Assembly (NCBI RefSeq): GCF_018388425.1
Contig: NZ_CP074406.1
Span: forward strand, 1,984,001-2,048,000
Length of the DNA: 64,000 nucleotides
Reading direction: 5' to 3'
Origin: Nocardioides faecalis
GTDB lineage: Bacteria; Actinomycetota; Actinomycetes; Propionibacteriales; Nocardioidaceae
Shown here: positions 38,700 to 46,824 of the stretch, one piece after another
Layout: each line of letters starts with the position of its first letter
How positions within the stretch are numbered: the first letter of the stretch is position 1
The notes under the pieces: generated by a model
What the model was told of the DNA's origin: nothing
The model's database searches: none
What the model saw: the letters and a program-made list of their open reading frames with translations, nothing else
Program-made: the position numbers and the translations under genes

Positions 38700-41509
38700 G
38701 CCAGCGTCCCGACCCCCAGCGCCCCGACCCCCAGGAGCCGGAGCTCGGCCCCGCCGAGCGCTACGCCGCCTACCGGCGCAACGCCCGGCACCCCGTCTTC
38801 ACCGACTTCGCCGCCGGCTACTCCTTCGGCCTCGACGAGTTCCAGGTCGAGGGGTGCCAGGCGGTGGAGGAGGGCGACAGCGTGCTGGTCGCCGCGCCCA
38901 CGGGCGCCGGCAAGACCGTGGTCGGCGAGTTCGCGGTGCACCTGGCGCTAGAGACCGGGCGCAAGTGCTTCTACACGACGCCGATCAAGGCGCTGTCGAA
39001 CCAGAAGTACCACGACCTCGTCGCCCGCTACGGCGTCGACCAGGTCGGCCTGCTCACCGGCGACACCTCGATCAACGGCGAGGCGCCCGTGGTCGTGATG
39101 ACCACCGAGGTGCTGCGCAACATGCTCTACGCCCGCTCCCGAACCCTGGTCGGGCTCGGGTTCGTGGTGATGGACGAGGTGCACTACCTGGCCGACCGGT
39201 CCCGCGGGGCGGTGTGGGAGGAGGTCATCATCCACCTGCCCGACTCCGTCTCGGTGGTCTCGCTCTCGGCGACGGTCTCCAACGCTGAGGAGTTCGGCGA
39301 GTGGCTGTCCACGGTGCGCGGCTCCACCCGCACCATCGTCGCGGAGCGGCGCCCGGTGCCGTTGTTCCAGCACGTGATGGCCGGACGGCGGCTGCTGGAC
39401 CTGTTCGCCTCCTCCGACGTCGACGCCGCCGCGGGCTTCGTGCGCGAGGGCGCGCCCGTCAACGAGGAGCTGATGAAGCTCGCCCGCGACGACTGGGCCT
39501 CCTCCCGGCTCAAGGACCGGCGCACCCCCAAGGGCGCCCGCGGCCGCCAGGGCGGTCCCGGCAGCCGCAACGTCGGCAGCGGGCGCCGGGTCTGGATCCC
39601 GGGCCGCATCGACGTCATCGACGCGCTGGAGCGCAAGAACCTGCTCCCGGCCATCGACTTCATCTTCAGCCGCGCCGGGTGCGACGCCGCCGTCAAGCAG
39701 TGCCTGGACGCGAACCTGCGGCTGACCACGCCCGAGGAGCGCGACGAGGCCATCGCCTACGTCGAGTCCACGCTGGGCGTGCTGCCCGCCGACGACCTGC
39801 AGGTCCTCGGCTACCACGACTTCCTGGACGCCGCCTCGCGCGGCATCGCCGCCCACCACGCCGGCATGCTGCCGGCGTTCAAGGAGTGCGTGGAGGAGCT
39901 CTACCTACGGGGCCTGGTGAAGATGGTCTTCGCCACCGAGACCCTCGCGCTGGGCATCAACATGCCGGCGCGCACCGTGGTGCTGGAGAAGCTGAGCAAG
40001 TGGAACGGCGAGACCCATGCCGACATCACCCCCGGCGAGTACACCCAGCTCACCGGCCGTGCCGGACGCCGTGGCCTCGACATCGAGGGCCACGCGGTGG
40101 TGCTGTGGCAGCCGGGCATGAACCCCCGCGAGCTGGCCGGGCTGGCCTCCACGCGCACCTACCCGCTGCGCTCGTCGTTCCGGCCGTCGTACAACATGGC
40201 GGTCAACCTGGTGCACTCCTACGGCCGCCACCGCGCCCGCGAGCTGCTGGAGATGTCCTTCGCGCAGTTCCAGGCCGACCGGGCTGTGGTCGGCCTGGCC
40301 CGTCAGCTGCACAAGGCGGAGGACGCCCTGGGGGGCTACGCCGAGGCCGCGCAGTGCCACCTGGGCGACTTCATGGAGTACGCCGCGCTGCGCCGCCGGG
40401 TCTCGGAGCTGGAGAAGAGCGCCAGCCGGGCGCGGCGCACCGACCGCCGTGAGGAGGCCGCGGCGTCGCTGGAGCGGCTGGTGCCCGGTGACGTGATCGT
40501 GGTGCCGGCGGGCAAGTTCGCCGGGCCGGCGGTGATCGTCGACCCGGGCCTGTCCGAGCAGGGCCACCGGCCGCTGGTGGTCACCGCGGAGCGCCAGGGG
40601 CGCCGCCTGGCGATGATGGACTTCCCGGTGCCGGTAGAGCCCGTGGCGCGGCTGAGGCTGCCCAAGCGGGTCGACCCGCGCAACCCGCACCAGCGCAAGG
40701 ACCTCGCGCAGGCGGTGCGCGAGGCCGTGCGCGGCCTGCCCGCCTCGGTGACCCGCCCGCGGGCCGAGAAGGCGCCGGTCGAGGAGGGCGCGGCGCGCGC
40801 GATCGCCGCGGCCCGGGCCCGGGTGCGCGAGCACCCCTGCCACGGTTGCGCGGACCGCGAGGAGCACTCGCGGTGGGCCGAGCGGCACGCGAAGCTGAAG
40901 AAGGACGCCGACCTGCTCTCCGCGCGCATCGAGCGGCGCACCAACACGGTGGCCCGCACCTTCGACCGGGTGTGTGAGGTGCTGGAGGCGCTGGGCTACC
41001 TCGACGCGGACACGGTCACCGACCGCGGCCGCGGCCTGATGCGGATCTACTCCGACCTCGACCTGGTCGCGGCCGAGGCGCTGCGCACCGGGCTGTGGGA
41101 CGACCTCACGCCCGCCGAGCTCGGCGCGGTCCTCTCCAGCCTGGTCTACGAGGCCCGGCGTCCCGAGGACGGCCCCGGCGCCGTGCCCGGTGGGGTGGTC
41201 ACCGAGCGCATCGACGCGATGGTGCGGCTGTGGTCGGAGCTGGAGGTGCTGGAGCGCCAGCACCGGCTGGACTTCCTGCGCCGCCCGGACCCCGGCTTCG
41301 CGTGGACCGCGTACCGCTGGGCCCAGGGCCAGGACCTCGACGAGGTGATCACCCGCAACGACCAGACCGCCGGCGACTTCGTGCGCCAGATGAAGCAGCT
41401 GATCGACTTCGCGGGCCAGATCGCCGACGCCGCCGCCGGCACCCCGGTCCGCGACAGCGCCCGGCAGCTGGTCGGCCTGCTGCGCCGCGGGATCGTCGCC
41501 GCCGGCTAG
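38696..41509 (+). CDS. helY: Ski2/Mtr4-type ATP-dependent RNA helicase HelY
   Basis: The 937-residue helicase has the full Ski2-like core: Walker A APTGAGKT (Lys73), TTPIKALSNQKYHD, DEVH box (Asp160-His163 in VVMDEVHYL), SLSATVSN, and FATETLALGINMPARTVV and QLTGRAGRRGLD in the second RecA domain. A DSHCT-type C-terminal domain follows. A roughly 90-residue basic insert (KDRRTPKGARGRQGGPGSRN) lies between the two helicase halves. It presumably remodels RNA during decay. By order (tatC, lipid kinase, helY) it matches Rv2092c of mycobacteria. Confidence 0.93.
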   Translation: MSQRPDPQRPDPQEPELGPAERYAAYRRNARHPVFTDFAAGYSFGLDEFQVEGCQAVEEGDSVLVAAPTGAGKTVVGEFAVHLALETGRKCFYTTPIKALSNQKYHDLVARYGVDQVGLLTGDTSINGEAPVVVMTTEVLRNMLYARSRTLVGLGFVVMDEVHYLADRSRGAVWEEVIIHLPDSVSVVSLSATVSNAEEFGEWLSTVRGSTRTIVAERRPVPLFQHVMAGRRLLDLFASSDVDAAAGFVREGAPVNEELMKLARDDWASSRLKDRRTPKGARGRQGGPGSRNVGSGRRVWIPGRIDVIDALERKNLLPAIDFIFSRAGCDAAVKQCLDANLRLTTPEERDEAIAYVESTLGVLPADDLQVLGYHDFLDAASRGIAAHHAGMLPAFKECVEELYLRGLVKMVFATETLALGINMPARTVVLEKLSKWNGETHADITPGEYTQLTGRAGRRGLDIEGHAVVLWQPGMNPRELAGLASTRTYPLRSSFRPSYNMAVNLVHSYGRHRARELLEMSFAQFQADRAVVGLARQLHKAEDALGGYAEAAQCHLGDFMEYAALRRRVSELEKSASRARRTDRREEAAASLERLVPGDVIVVPAGKFAGPAVIVDPGLSEQGHRPLVVTAERQGRRLAMMDFPVPVEPVARLRLPKRVDPRNPHQRKDLAQAVREAVRGLPASVTRPRAEKAPVEEGAARAIAAARARVREHPCHGCADREEHSRWAERHAKLKKDADLLSARIERRTNTVARTFDRVCEVLEALGYLDADTVTDRGRGLMRIYSDLDLVAAEALRTGLWDDLTPAELGAVLSSLVYEARRPEDGPGAVPGGVVTERIDAMVRLWSELEVLERQHRLDFLRRPDPGFAWTAYRWAQGQDLDEVITRNDQTAGDFVRQMKQLIDFAGQIADAAAGTPVRDSARQLVGLLRRGIVAAG

Positions 41510-41523
41510 GTCACGGGCCGGCT

Positions 41524-41547
41524 CGGGCAGGGCTCAGCCACTGCCCG
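41524..41547. terminator. bidirectional hairpin between helY and the exonuclease
   Basis: CGGGCAG (41524-41530) pairs with CTGCCCG (41541-41547) around a 10-nt loop, between two convergent gene ends (41509 and 41557). Confidence 0.5.
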
Positions 41548-41556
41548 GAGGCGGTG

Positions 41557-42483
41557 TCAGGTGCCGCGGACCCGCAGCACGTCCACCAGCCGGGTCACCG
41601 GGCTGGCCAGCGACCAGCGCTCGGCGAGCACGGCCAGGGCGTCCGGGTCCGCCGGCGTGCGCGGCAGCGCGAGGCCGGAGCGGTCCAGCTCGAGGTCGCG
41701 CGCCACCGCCACCACCTTGGGGGCCACGTCCAGATACGGCGCCGCGTCCTTGATCTTGCGCCGCGGCCCGGGACCCAGCGGGGTGTCCGGGTCCTCGGCC
41801 GCGGCCCGGACGCCGGCGAGGTCGCCGTAGGCGGCCAGCAGCGACGCGGCCGTCTTGTCGCCCACGCCCTTCACGCCGGGCAGCCCGTCGGAGGCGTCAC
41901 CGCGCAGGGTCGCGAAGTCGGCGTACTGGTCGGCGCGCACGCCGTACTTGGCCTGCACCCAGGCCTCGTCGACCCGCTCGTGGCGGCCCACGCCCTTGCC
42001 GATGTAGAGCACCCGCACCCCGGCGGCGTCGTCGACGAGCTGGAACAGGTCACGGTCGCCGGTCACGACGTCGACGGGCATGCCCGCACCGGTGGCCAGC
42101 GTCCCGATCACGTCGTCGGCCTCGTAGCCGGGGGCACCGACCACGGCGATCCCGAAGGCCTCCAGCACCTCGCGCATGATGGGCACCTGCCGCTGCAACG
42201 GGTCCGGCACCTCCTCGACGTCGGGAGCCTCGTCGACCTCGGCGACCACCCGGTGGGCCTTGTAGCTGGGGATCAGGTCGACGCGCCACTGCGGGCGCCA
42301 GTCCTCGTCCCAGCAGCACGCCAGGTGCGTGGGCTGGTACTGCTCCACCAGGGTGGAGACGTAGCCCAGCAGGCCGCGCACCGCGTTCACGTTGGTGCCG
42401 TCGGGGGCCAGGATCTCGGGGGCGCCGAAGAAGGCGCGGAAGTACATGCTGGCGGTGTCGAGAAGGAGCAGTCGGTCACTCAC
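41557..42483 (-). CDS. 5'-3' exonuclease (FEN/PIN domain, PolA N-domain-like)
   Basis: This 308-residue stand-alone exonuclease resembles the N-terminal domain of DNA polymerase I. Metal-binding acids appear in LLLLDTASMYFRAFFG, HLACCWDED, APGYEADDVIGTLA and DVVTGDRDLFQLVDD. The helix-hairpin-helix reads GLPGVKGVGDKTAASLLAAYG. It degrades flaps or RNA primers in related proteins. GTG 42483 is preceded by TACGCT 6 nt away on its strand. Confidence 0.92.
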   Translation of the reverse strand: MSDRLLLLDTASMYFRAFFGAPEILAPDGTNVNAVRGLLGYVSTLVEQYQPTHLACCWDEDWRPQWRVDLIPSYKAHRVVAEVDEAPDVEEVPDPLQRQVPIMREVLEAFGIAVVGAPGYEADDVIGTLATGAGMPVDVVTGDRDLFQLVDDAAGVRVLYIGKGVGRHERVDEAWVQAKYGVRADQYADFATLRGDASDGLPGVKGVGDKTAASLLAAYGDLAGVRAAAEDPDTPLGPGPRRKIKDAAPYLDVAPKVVAVARDLELDRSGLALPRTPADPDALAVLAERWSLASPVTRLVDVLRVRGT

Positions 42484-42489
42484 CGCGCC

Positions 42490-42495
42490 AGCGTA
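42490..42495 (-). promoter_or_regulatory. minus-10 element of the exonuclease gene
   Basis: TACGCT on the minus strand ends 6 nt before GTG 42483; leaderless arrangement. Confidence 0.5.
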
Positions 42496-42561
42496 GTGGC
42501 GCCGCGCCGTGCGCGCCGTGGCATGTCGTGAGACACCCCGACCGGGGCGTGGTCGCTGACC

Positions 42562-42567
42562 TAGGGT
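42562..42567 (+). promoter_or_regulatory. minus-10 element of the Lrp/AsnC regulator gene
   Basis: TAGGGT ends 6 nt before GTG 42574 and decides that start over GTG 42568. Confidence 0.5.
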
Positions 42568-42573
42568 GTGCGC

Positions 42574-43044
42574 GTGAGCGGTGGTGGCAGCACGGTCGAG
42601 GCGCTCGATCGCCGGATCCTCGAGCTGCTCGCCGAGGACGGCCGGATGTCCTACACCGACCTCGGCCGGGCCACCGGGCTGTCCACCTCCGCGGTTCACC
42701 AGCGGGTGAAGCGTCTCGAGCAGCGCGGCCTGATCCTGGGCTACGGCGCCACGGTGAACTACGCCGAGATCGGTCTGCCGCTGACGGCGTTCATCGCCAT
42801 CCGGCCGATCGACCCCTCCGCGCCGGACGACTGCCCGGAGCAGCTCCAGGACATGCCGGAGATCGAGTCGTGCTGGTCGGTGGCCGGCGAGGAGTCCTAC
42901 GTCCTCAAGGTCCGCTCCACCTCGCCGGCGGCGCTCGAAGTGCTGCTCGGTCGGATCCGTGCGGCGGCCAACGTGTCCACCCGGACCACGATCGTGCTCT
43001 CGACGTACTACGAGAACCGGCCGGTCTCCGAGCACCAGGTCTGA
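42574..43044 (+). CDS. Lrp/AsnC family transcriptional regulator
   Basis: The 156-residue regulator has an N-terminal helix-turn-helix (LDRRILELLAEDGRMSYTDLGRATGLSTSAVHQRVKRLEQRGLI, two helices and wing) and a C-terminal RAM effector domain (LTAFIAIRPID; VAGEESYVLKVRS). Such proteins sense amino acids as octamers. The target is unknown; the large 437-bp gap downstream leads to lnt. No neighbouring amino-acid gene gives a hint. Confidence 0.9.
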   Translation: MSGGGSTVEALDRRILELLAEDGRMSYTDLGRATGLSTSAVHQRVKRLEQRGLILGYGATVNYAEIGLPLTAFIAIRPIDPSAPDDCPEQLQDMPEIESCWSVAGEESYVLKVRSTSPAALEVLLGRIRAAANVSTRTTIVLSTYYENRPVSEHQV

Positions 43045-43481
43045 GCACCCGCCCGGCCGTGCCGGCCGCCCCACCAGGGACCTCTCGGCGAGCCGCGCGA
43101 CGACACGCCGGGAGGCTCAGATTTTTCTCGGGATTTTGGGTTGGGACGCCCCGCTGCTGACCTGCGAGAACGTGTATCAGCGCAGGTCACCGGCCGGTTG
43201 ACATCGCCGCGTCCGCTGACCAAAGTACGGATTCGTTCGCTCGTGCAGGTCGTGGCCGGCGGACCGACGTCCGAGTGGCCGTTGTGTCGGGGGAGTAGCA
43301 CCAGCTCAACCCGTCTGCGGTTCGCGGAGGTCGGTTCGCACCTCGAGAGCGGACCGGAAGGGTCCTGGTCCTCCTAGACAACGTCGCGTCCTCGGCAGCC
43401 GGTCGGGCGGCGCGATGGTCCGAAGGGGATCCGGACCCTTCCGATGCCCTGCAGTGACCGGCGGGCCACTACGCTTCGGAC
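43045..43481 (+). other. 437-bp gap before lnt with a consensus-like promoter and structured leader
   Basis: No gene was recognised. A T-rich patch (GATTTTTCTCGGGATTTTGG, about 43120) is unusual for this genome. A perfect TTGACA (43198-43203) lies further on, followed by sequence able to fold, including GGACC/GGTCC around GGAAG near 43350. The segment near 43286 (GGGGGAGTAGCACC) weakly recalls the start of the yybP-ykoY aptamer, but the rest does not fit well. The lnt gene has its own leaderless-type promoter at 43470, so any transcript starting here would be separate or a long leader. Confidence 0.4.
43470..43475 (+). promoter_or_regulatory. minus-10 element of lnt
   Basis: TACGCT ends 6 nt before GTG 43482. 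Confidence 0.45.
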
Positions 43482-45068
43482 GTGGTGAAGCGTTTGTGCC
43501 TCGCGATCGGCGCCGGGCTGTCGCTGAGTGCGGCGTACGAGCCCCTCGCACTGGCCTGGCTGCTGCCGCCGGCCGTGGCCTGCTACGCCCTGGCCCTGCG
43601 CGGCCTGACCGTGCGTCGCGCCGGGCTGGTCGGTCTGGCCTTCGGCGTGGCCTTCTACTTCACCCACATCGCGTGGATGCGCACCTCCATCGGTCCGGAC
43701 GCCTGGGCGGCGCTGTCCAGCGTCGAGGCCGCCTTCTACGGCCTGCTGGGGCTGACGGTGCCGTTGTTGCGCCGCCTTCCGGCCTGGCCGGTGTGGCTGG
43801 CCGCGGCGTGGACGACGATGGAGACGATCCGCAGCGGTTGGCCGTTCAGCGGGATGCCGTGGGGCCGGTTGTCGTTCGCCGCCATCGACACCCCCGCCGC
43901 CCCAGCGGTGGCCTACCTGTCCATGACCGGGCTGAGCTTCGTGCTCGCGCTGGCCGGCTTCGCGCTGGCCCACCTGATCGAGGGCGTCCTCGAGCACCGG
44001 GCCCGCGGTCAGCTCGTCCGCCGCGGGGCGGGGCTGGTGGCGGTCGCTGCGCTGCTGCTCGCTCCCGCGCTGTTCCCCTACCAGGTCTCCACCAGCGGTA
44101 CGACGACCGTGGCGGTGGTGCAGGGAGACGTGCCGGGGCCGGGCAACAACATCCTCTACGACTCCCTCGGGGTGACCGAGAACCACGTCGACGCCACGGT
44201 CGCCCTCGCCGCCGACGTCGCCGCGGGCCGTGCGCCCCGGCCCGACTTCGTGCTGTGGCCGGAGAACTCCACCGCCACCGACCCGTTCCGCCCCGGTCCC
44301 GTGCGCCAGGGCATCCTCGAGGCGGCCTCGACGATCGGGGTGCCGGTCGTGGTCGGTGCGCTCGTCGACGACGGTCCGGACCACATCTTGAACCAAGGGG
44401 TGGTGTGGGACCCGGCGACCGGGCCGGGGGAGCGCTACACCAAGCGCCACCCGGTGCCGTACGGCGAGTACATCCCCTTCCGGCGCTACTGGGACCCCAA
44501 GTTCGGCCAGCTGGCGCTGATCTCGCGCGACATGAAGAGCGGGACCCGCACCGAGCCGCTGCGCGTGGCCGGGGTGAGCCTCGCCGACGCGATCTGCTTC
44601 GACGTCGTCTACGACGACGTGATGCCGCCGCAGGTGCGCGACGGCGCCGAGCTCCTCGCCGTGCAGACCTCCAACGCCAGCTTCATCTTCACCCACCAGG
44701 TCGAGCAGCAGTTCGCCATCACCCGGCTGCGGGCGATCGAGGCGGGACGCTGGCTGACCGTGGCCTCCACCAACGGACGCAGCGGCGTGATCGACCCCGA
44801 CGGCGAGGTGGTGGCCACGGCCGAGCCGCGCACCACCGCCGTGCTGGTGAACGAGGTCGGCCTGAGCAGCGACCTGACGCCGGCGATGCGCATGGGCCCC
44901 TGGCCCAGCCGACTCCTGGCCGTCGTGGCCCTGCTGGCCCTGGTGTGGGGTGGCGTCGCGTACCGTCGAGGGAGAGGGACGCCCCACCGCCGCGGGGCGG
45001 GGACTGAGGAGGATGCGGTGCGGAACTCGAGCACGCCGTCGCCGGACGAGAGCACCCGTGTCGGCTGA
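43482..45068 (+). CDS. lnt: apolipoprotein N-acyltransferase Lnt
   Basis: Lnt adds the third acyl chain to lipoproteins. The 528-residue protein has about six N-terminal membrane segments and then a nitrilase-like domain with the triad Glu261 (LWPENST), Lys321 (RYTKRHPVPYGEY) and Cys372 (DAICFDVVYDD). A last membrane helix (LLAVVALLALVWGGVAY) and a hydrophilic tail follow. In Mycobacterium tuberculosis the same activity is fused to Ppm1; here the tail overlaps the separate ppm1 gene by 11 bp. GTG 43482 is preferred; GTG 43485 is equivalent in practice. Confidence 0.94.
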   Translation: MVKRLCLAIGAGLSLSAAYEPLALAWLLPPAVACYALALRGLTVRRAGLVGLAFGVAFYFTHIAWMRTSIGPDAWAALSSVEAAFYGLLGLTVPLLRRLPAWPVWLAAAWTTMETIRSGWPFSGMPWGRLSFAAIDTPAAPAVAYLSMTGLSFVLALAGFALAHLIEGVLEHRARGQLVRRGAGLVAVAALLLAPALFPYQVSTSGTTTVAVVQGDVPGPGNNILYDSLGVTENHVDATVALAADVAAGRAPRPDFVLWPENSTATDPFRPGPVRQGILEAASTIGVPVVVGALVDDGPDHILNQGVVWDPATGPGERYTKRHPVPYGEYIPFRRYWDPKFGQLALISRDMKSGTRTEPLRVAGVSLADAICFDVVYDDVMPPQVRDGAELLAVQTSNASFIFTHQVEQQFAITRLRAIEAGRWLTVASTNGRSGVIDPDGEVVATAEPRTTAVLVNEVGLSSDLTPAMRMGPWPSRLLAVVALLALVWGGVAYRRGRGTPHRRGAGTEEDAVRNSSTPSPDESTRVG

Positions 45069-45852
45069 GCACACCACGGCGGAGCCCGCCGACGACGTCG
45101 CCGCCCTCGGCCGGGTCGTGATGGTCGTACCGACGTACAACGAGGCGGCCAACCTGTCCTGGGTCCTGGGCCGGCTCCGCTTCGCCCAGCCCGACGTCGA
45201 CGTGCTGGTCGTCGACGACGGCTCGCCCGACGGCACCGGCGCCGAGGCCGACCGGCTCGCCGCGGCGGACCCGCACGTGCACGTGCTGCACCGCGACGCC
45301 AAGGGTGGGCTCGGGGCGGCGTACCTGGCCGGATTCGACTGGGCGCTGTCCCAGGGCTACGACGTCATCGGCGAGATGGATGCCGACGGCTCGCACCAGC
45401 CCGAACAGCTCGGTCGCCTCCTGCACGGCCTGCTCGACGCCGACCTGGTGATCGGCTCGCGCTACGTGCCCGGCGGCTCGGTGGTCAACTGGCCCTGGCA
45501 GCGCGAGGCACTGTCTCGCGGGGGCAACCTCTACGTCCGGCTGCTGCTGGGCGTGGACGTGCGCGACGCCACCGCCGGGTTCCGCCTCTACCGGCGCTCC
45601 GCGCTGGAGAAGCTGCGTCTGCACGAGGTGCGCTCGACCGGCTACGTGTTCCAGACCGACCTCGTCACGCGCACGCTGCGTGCGGGGCTCACCGTGCGCG
45701 AGGTGCCGATCGAGTTCGTGGAGCGGGTCCGCGGGGAGTCGAAGATGAGCGGAAGGGTGGCGGTGGAGTCGCTGCACCGGATCACCACGTGGGGCCTGCA
45801 GGAGCGCTGGCGCCAGCTGCGCACCCGGGTCGGCAGCGGGCGGCCGCGATGA
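45058..45852 (+). CDS. ppm1: polyprenol monophosphomannose synthase Ppm1 (GT2)
   Basis: This enzyme moves mannose from GDP-mannose to polyprenyl phosphate, supplying lipoarabinomannan-type and protein mannosylation. The 264-residue GT2 protein has VVMVVPTYNEAANL, the sugar-nucleotide Asp pair in VLVVDDGSPDGT, the DXD-like EMDADGSHQPEQL, and GSRYVPGGSVVNWPWQR. There is no membrane segment, so it works with Lnt or another membrane partner. GTG 45058 overlaps lnt by 11 bp, a relic of or precursor to the fused form. Confidence 0.92.
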   Translation: MSAEHTTAEPADDVAALGRVVMVVPTYNEAANLSWVLGRLRFAQPDVDVLVVDDGSPDGTGAEADRLAAADPHVHVLHRDAKGGLGAAYLAGFDWALSQGYDVIGEMDADGSHQPEQLGRLLHGLLDADLVIGSRYVPGGSVVNWPWQREALSRGGNLYVRLLLGVDVRDATAGFRLYRRSALEKLRLHEVRSTGYVFQTDLVTRTLRAGLTVREVPIEFVERVRGESKMSGRVAVESLHRITTWGLQERWRQLRTRVGSGRPR

Positions 45853-46319
45853 GCCCGACCCGTCGCAACCGCCGCCGGCTGAGCGCCCTGCTCGTGCTGG
45901 CGCTGCTGGTGATGCCGATCCTGGAGATCTACGTGCTCGTCCAGGTCGGGCAGGCCATCGGCCCTTGGTGGACGGTGCTGCTGCTGCTCGCCGACAGCAT
46001 CTTCGGCGCCTGGCTGATCAAGCGGGAGGGCAGGCGGGCCTGGCGGGCGATGCGCAGCCGGCTGGAGACCGGTGCGATGCCGACGAAGGAGCTCGCCGAC
46101 GGCGTGCTGATCGTGCTCGGCGGCGCGCTGATGATGAGCCCCGGATTCGTCAGCGACGCGATCGGGATCCTGCTCATCCTCCCGCTCACCCGTCCGCTGT
46201 TCCGCAGGCTGCTGGCCGGCTACGCGATGAGCCGGCTGGTGGTGACACAGACACGCCCCGGACCTTCGGCGCAGGACACCGTGATCCGGGGCGAGGTGAT
46301 CGACGAGCGGCCCGACTAG
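45849..46319 (+). CDS. fxsA: FxsA family membrane protein
   Basis: The 156-residue protein has two or three membrane segments (LLVLALLVMPILEIYVLVQVG, WWTVLLLLADSIFGAWLIKREG, LADGVLIVLGGALMMSPGF), with the family pattern E-I-x-V-L-V-Q-V-G and MMSPGFVSDAIGILLILP. FxsA was named for suppressing phage exclusion in E. coli; its normal role is unclear. ATG 45849 overlaps the ppm1 stop (ATGA). The set lnt-ppm1-fxsA facing rbpA matches the mycobacterial Rv2050-Rv2053c region. Confidence 0.88.
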   Translation: MSPTRRNRRRLSALLVLALLVMPILEIYVLVQVGQAIGPWWTVLLLLADSIFGAWLIKREGRRAWRAMRSRLETGAMPTKELADGVLIVLGGALMMSPGFVSDAIGILLILPLTRPLFRRLLAGYAMSRLVVTQTRPGPSAQDTVIRGEVIDERPD

Positions 46320-46345
46320 GCCGGTCGCCGGTCAGGACGAGGCGG

Positions 46346-46741
46346 TCAGGACGACTTGGTCGCCGCCTTGCGCTTGCGGGCGTTGGCGCGGTGCAGGTGC
46401 GCCGGTCCGATCTCGCCGCCGCGCAGCAGCTCGAGCCGCTCGGTCAGGATGTCTTCGAGCTCCTTCTCGGAGCGCCGCTCCAGCAGCATGTCCCAGTGGG
46501 TGCGCTGCGGCTTCTCGACCTTCACCTCGCGCTCGATGCCCGAGGTGCTCTCGCCCTCGGAGCCACAGCGCGGGCACTCCCACACCGCCGGCACGTCGGC
46601 CTCGACGGACATGGTGATCTCGAACTCGTGCCCCTGGGAGCACCGGTACCCGACCTGCTGCCGAGCAGCGAACTCGATGCCGCGCTCGTCCTCGAACGAC
46701 TGACCGCCCAGTCGGGCGCCGCGCAATGTCCGCTCGGCCAT
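46346..46741 (-). CDS. rbpA: RNA polymerase-binding protein RbpA
   Basis: RbpA binds housekeeping sigma factors and stabilises open promoter complexes. The 131-residue protein has the N-terminal tail (RTLRGARLGGQSFEDERG), a zinc-ribbon core with YRCSQGHEFEITMS and WECPRCGSEG, and the sigma-interacting helix HWDMLLERRSEKELEDILTERLELLR. A basic tail ends KRKAATKSS. A GGGAGGTGG ribosome site precedes ATG 46741. RbpA is specific to actinobacteria. Confidence 0.96.
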   Translation of the reverse strand: MAERTLRGARLGGQSFEDERGIEFAARQQVGYRCSQGHEFEITMSVEADVPAVWECPRCGSEGESTSGIEREVKVEKPQRTHWDMLLERRSEKELEDILTERLELLRGGEIGPAHLHRANARKRKAATKSS

Positions 46742-46778
46742 GAGAACCCACCTCCCGTGTTTCTTCTCTGACCTGTCA

Positions 46779-46784
46779 ACGCTA
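46779..46784 (-). promoter_or_regulatory. possible minus-10 element of rbpA
   Basis: TAGCGT on the minus strand would start transcription about 31 nt before ATG 46741, leaving room for the GGGAGG ribosome site. Confidence 0.4.
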
Positions 46785-46824
46785 CCCGCGGATCAAAGGT
46801 TCCATCCCCGGGGCGAGGTCTCGG

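Noticed and set aside
43280..43376. yybP-ykoY (manganese) riboswitch
   Set aside because: Only the GGGGAGTAGC-like start resembles the family; the second conserved loop and a manganese exporter gene are missing.
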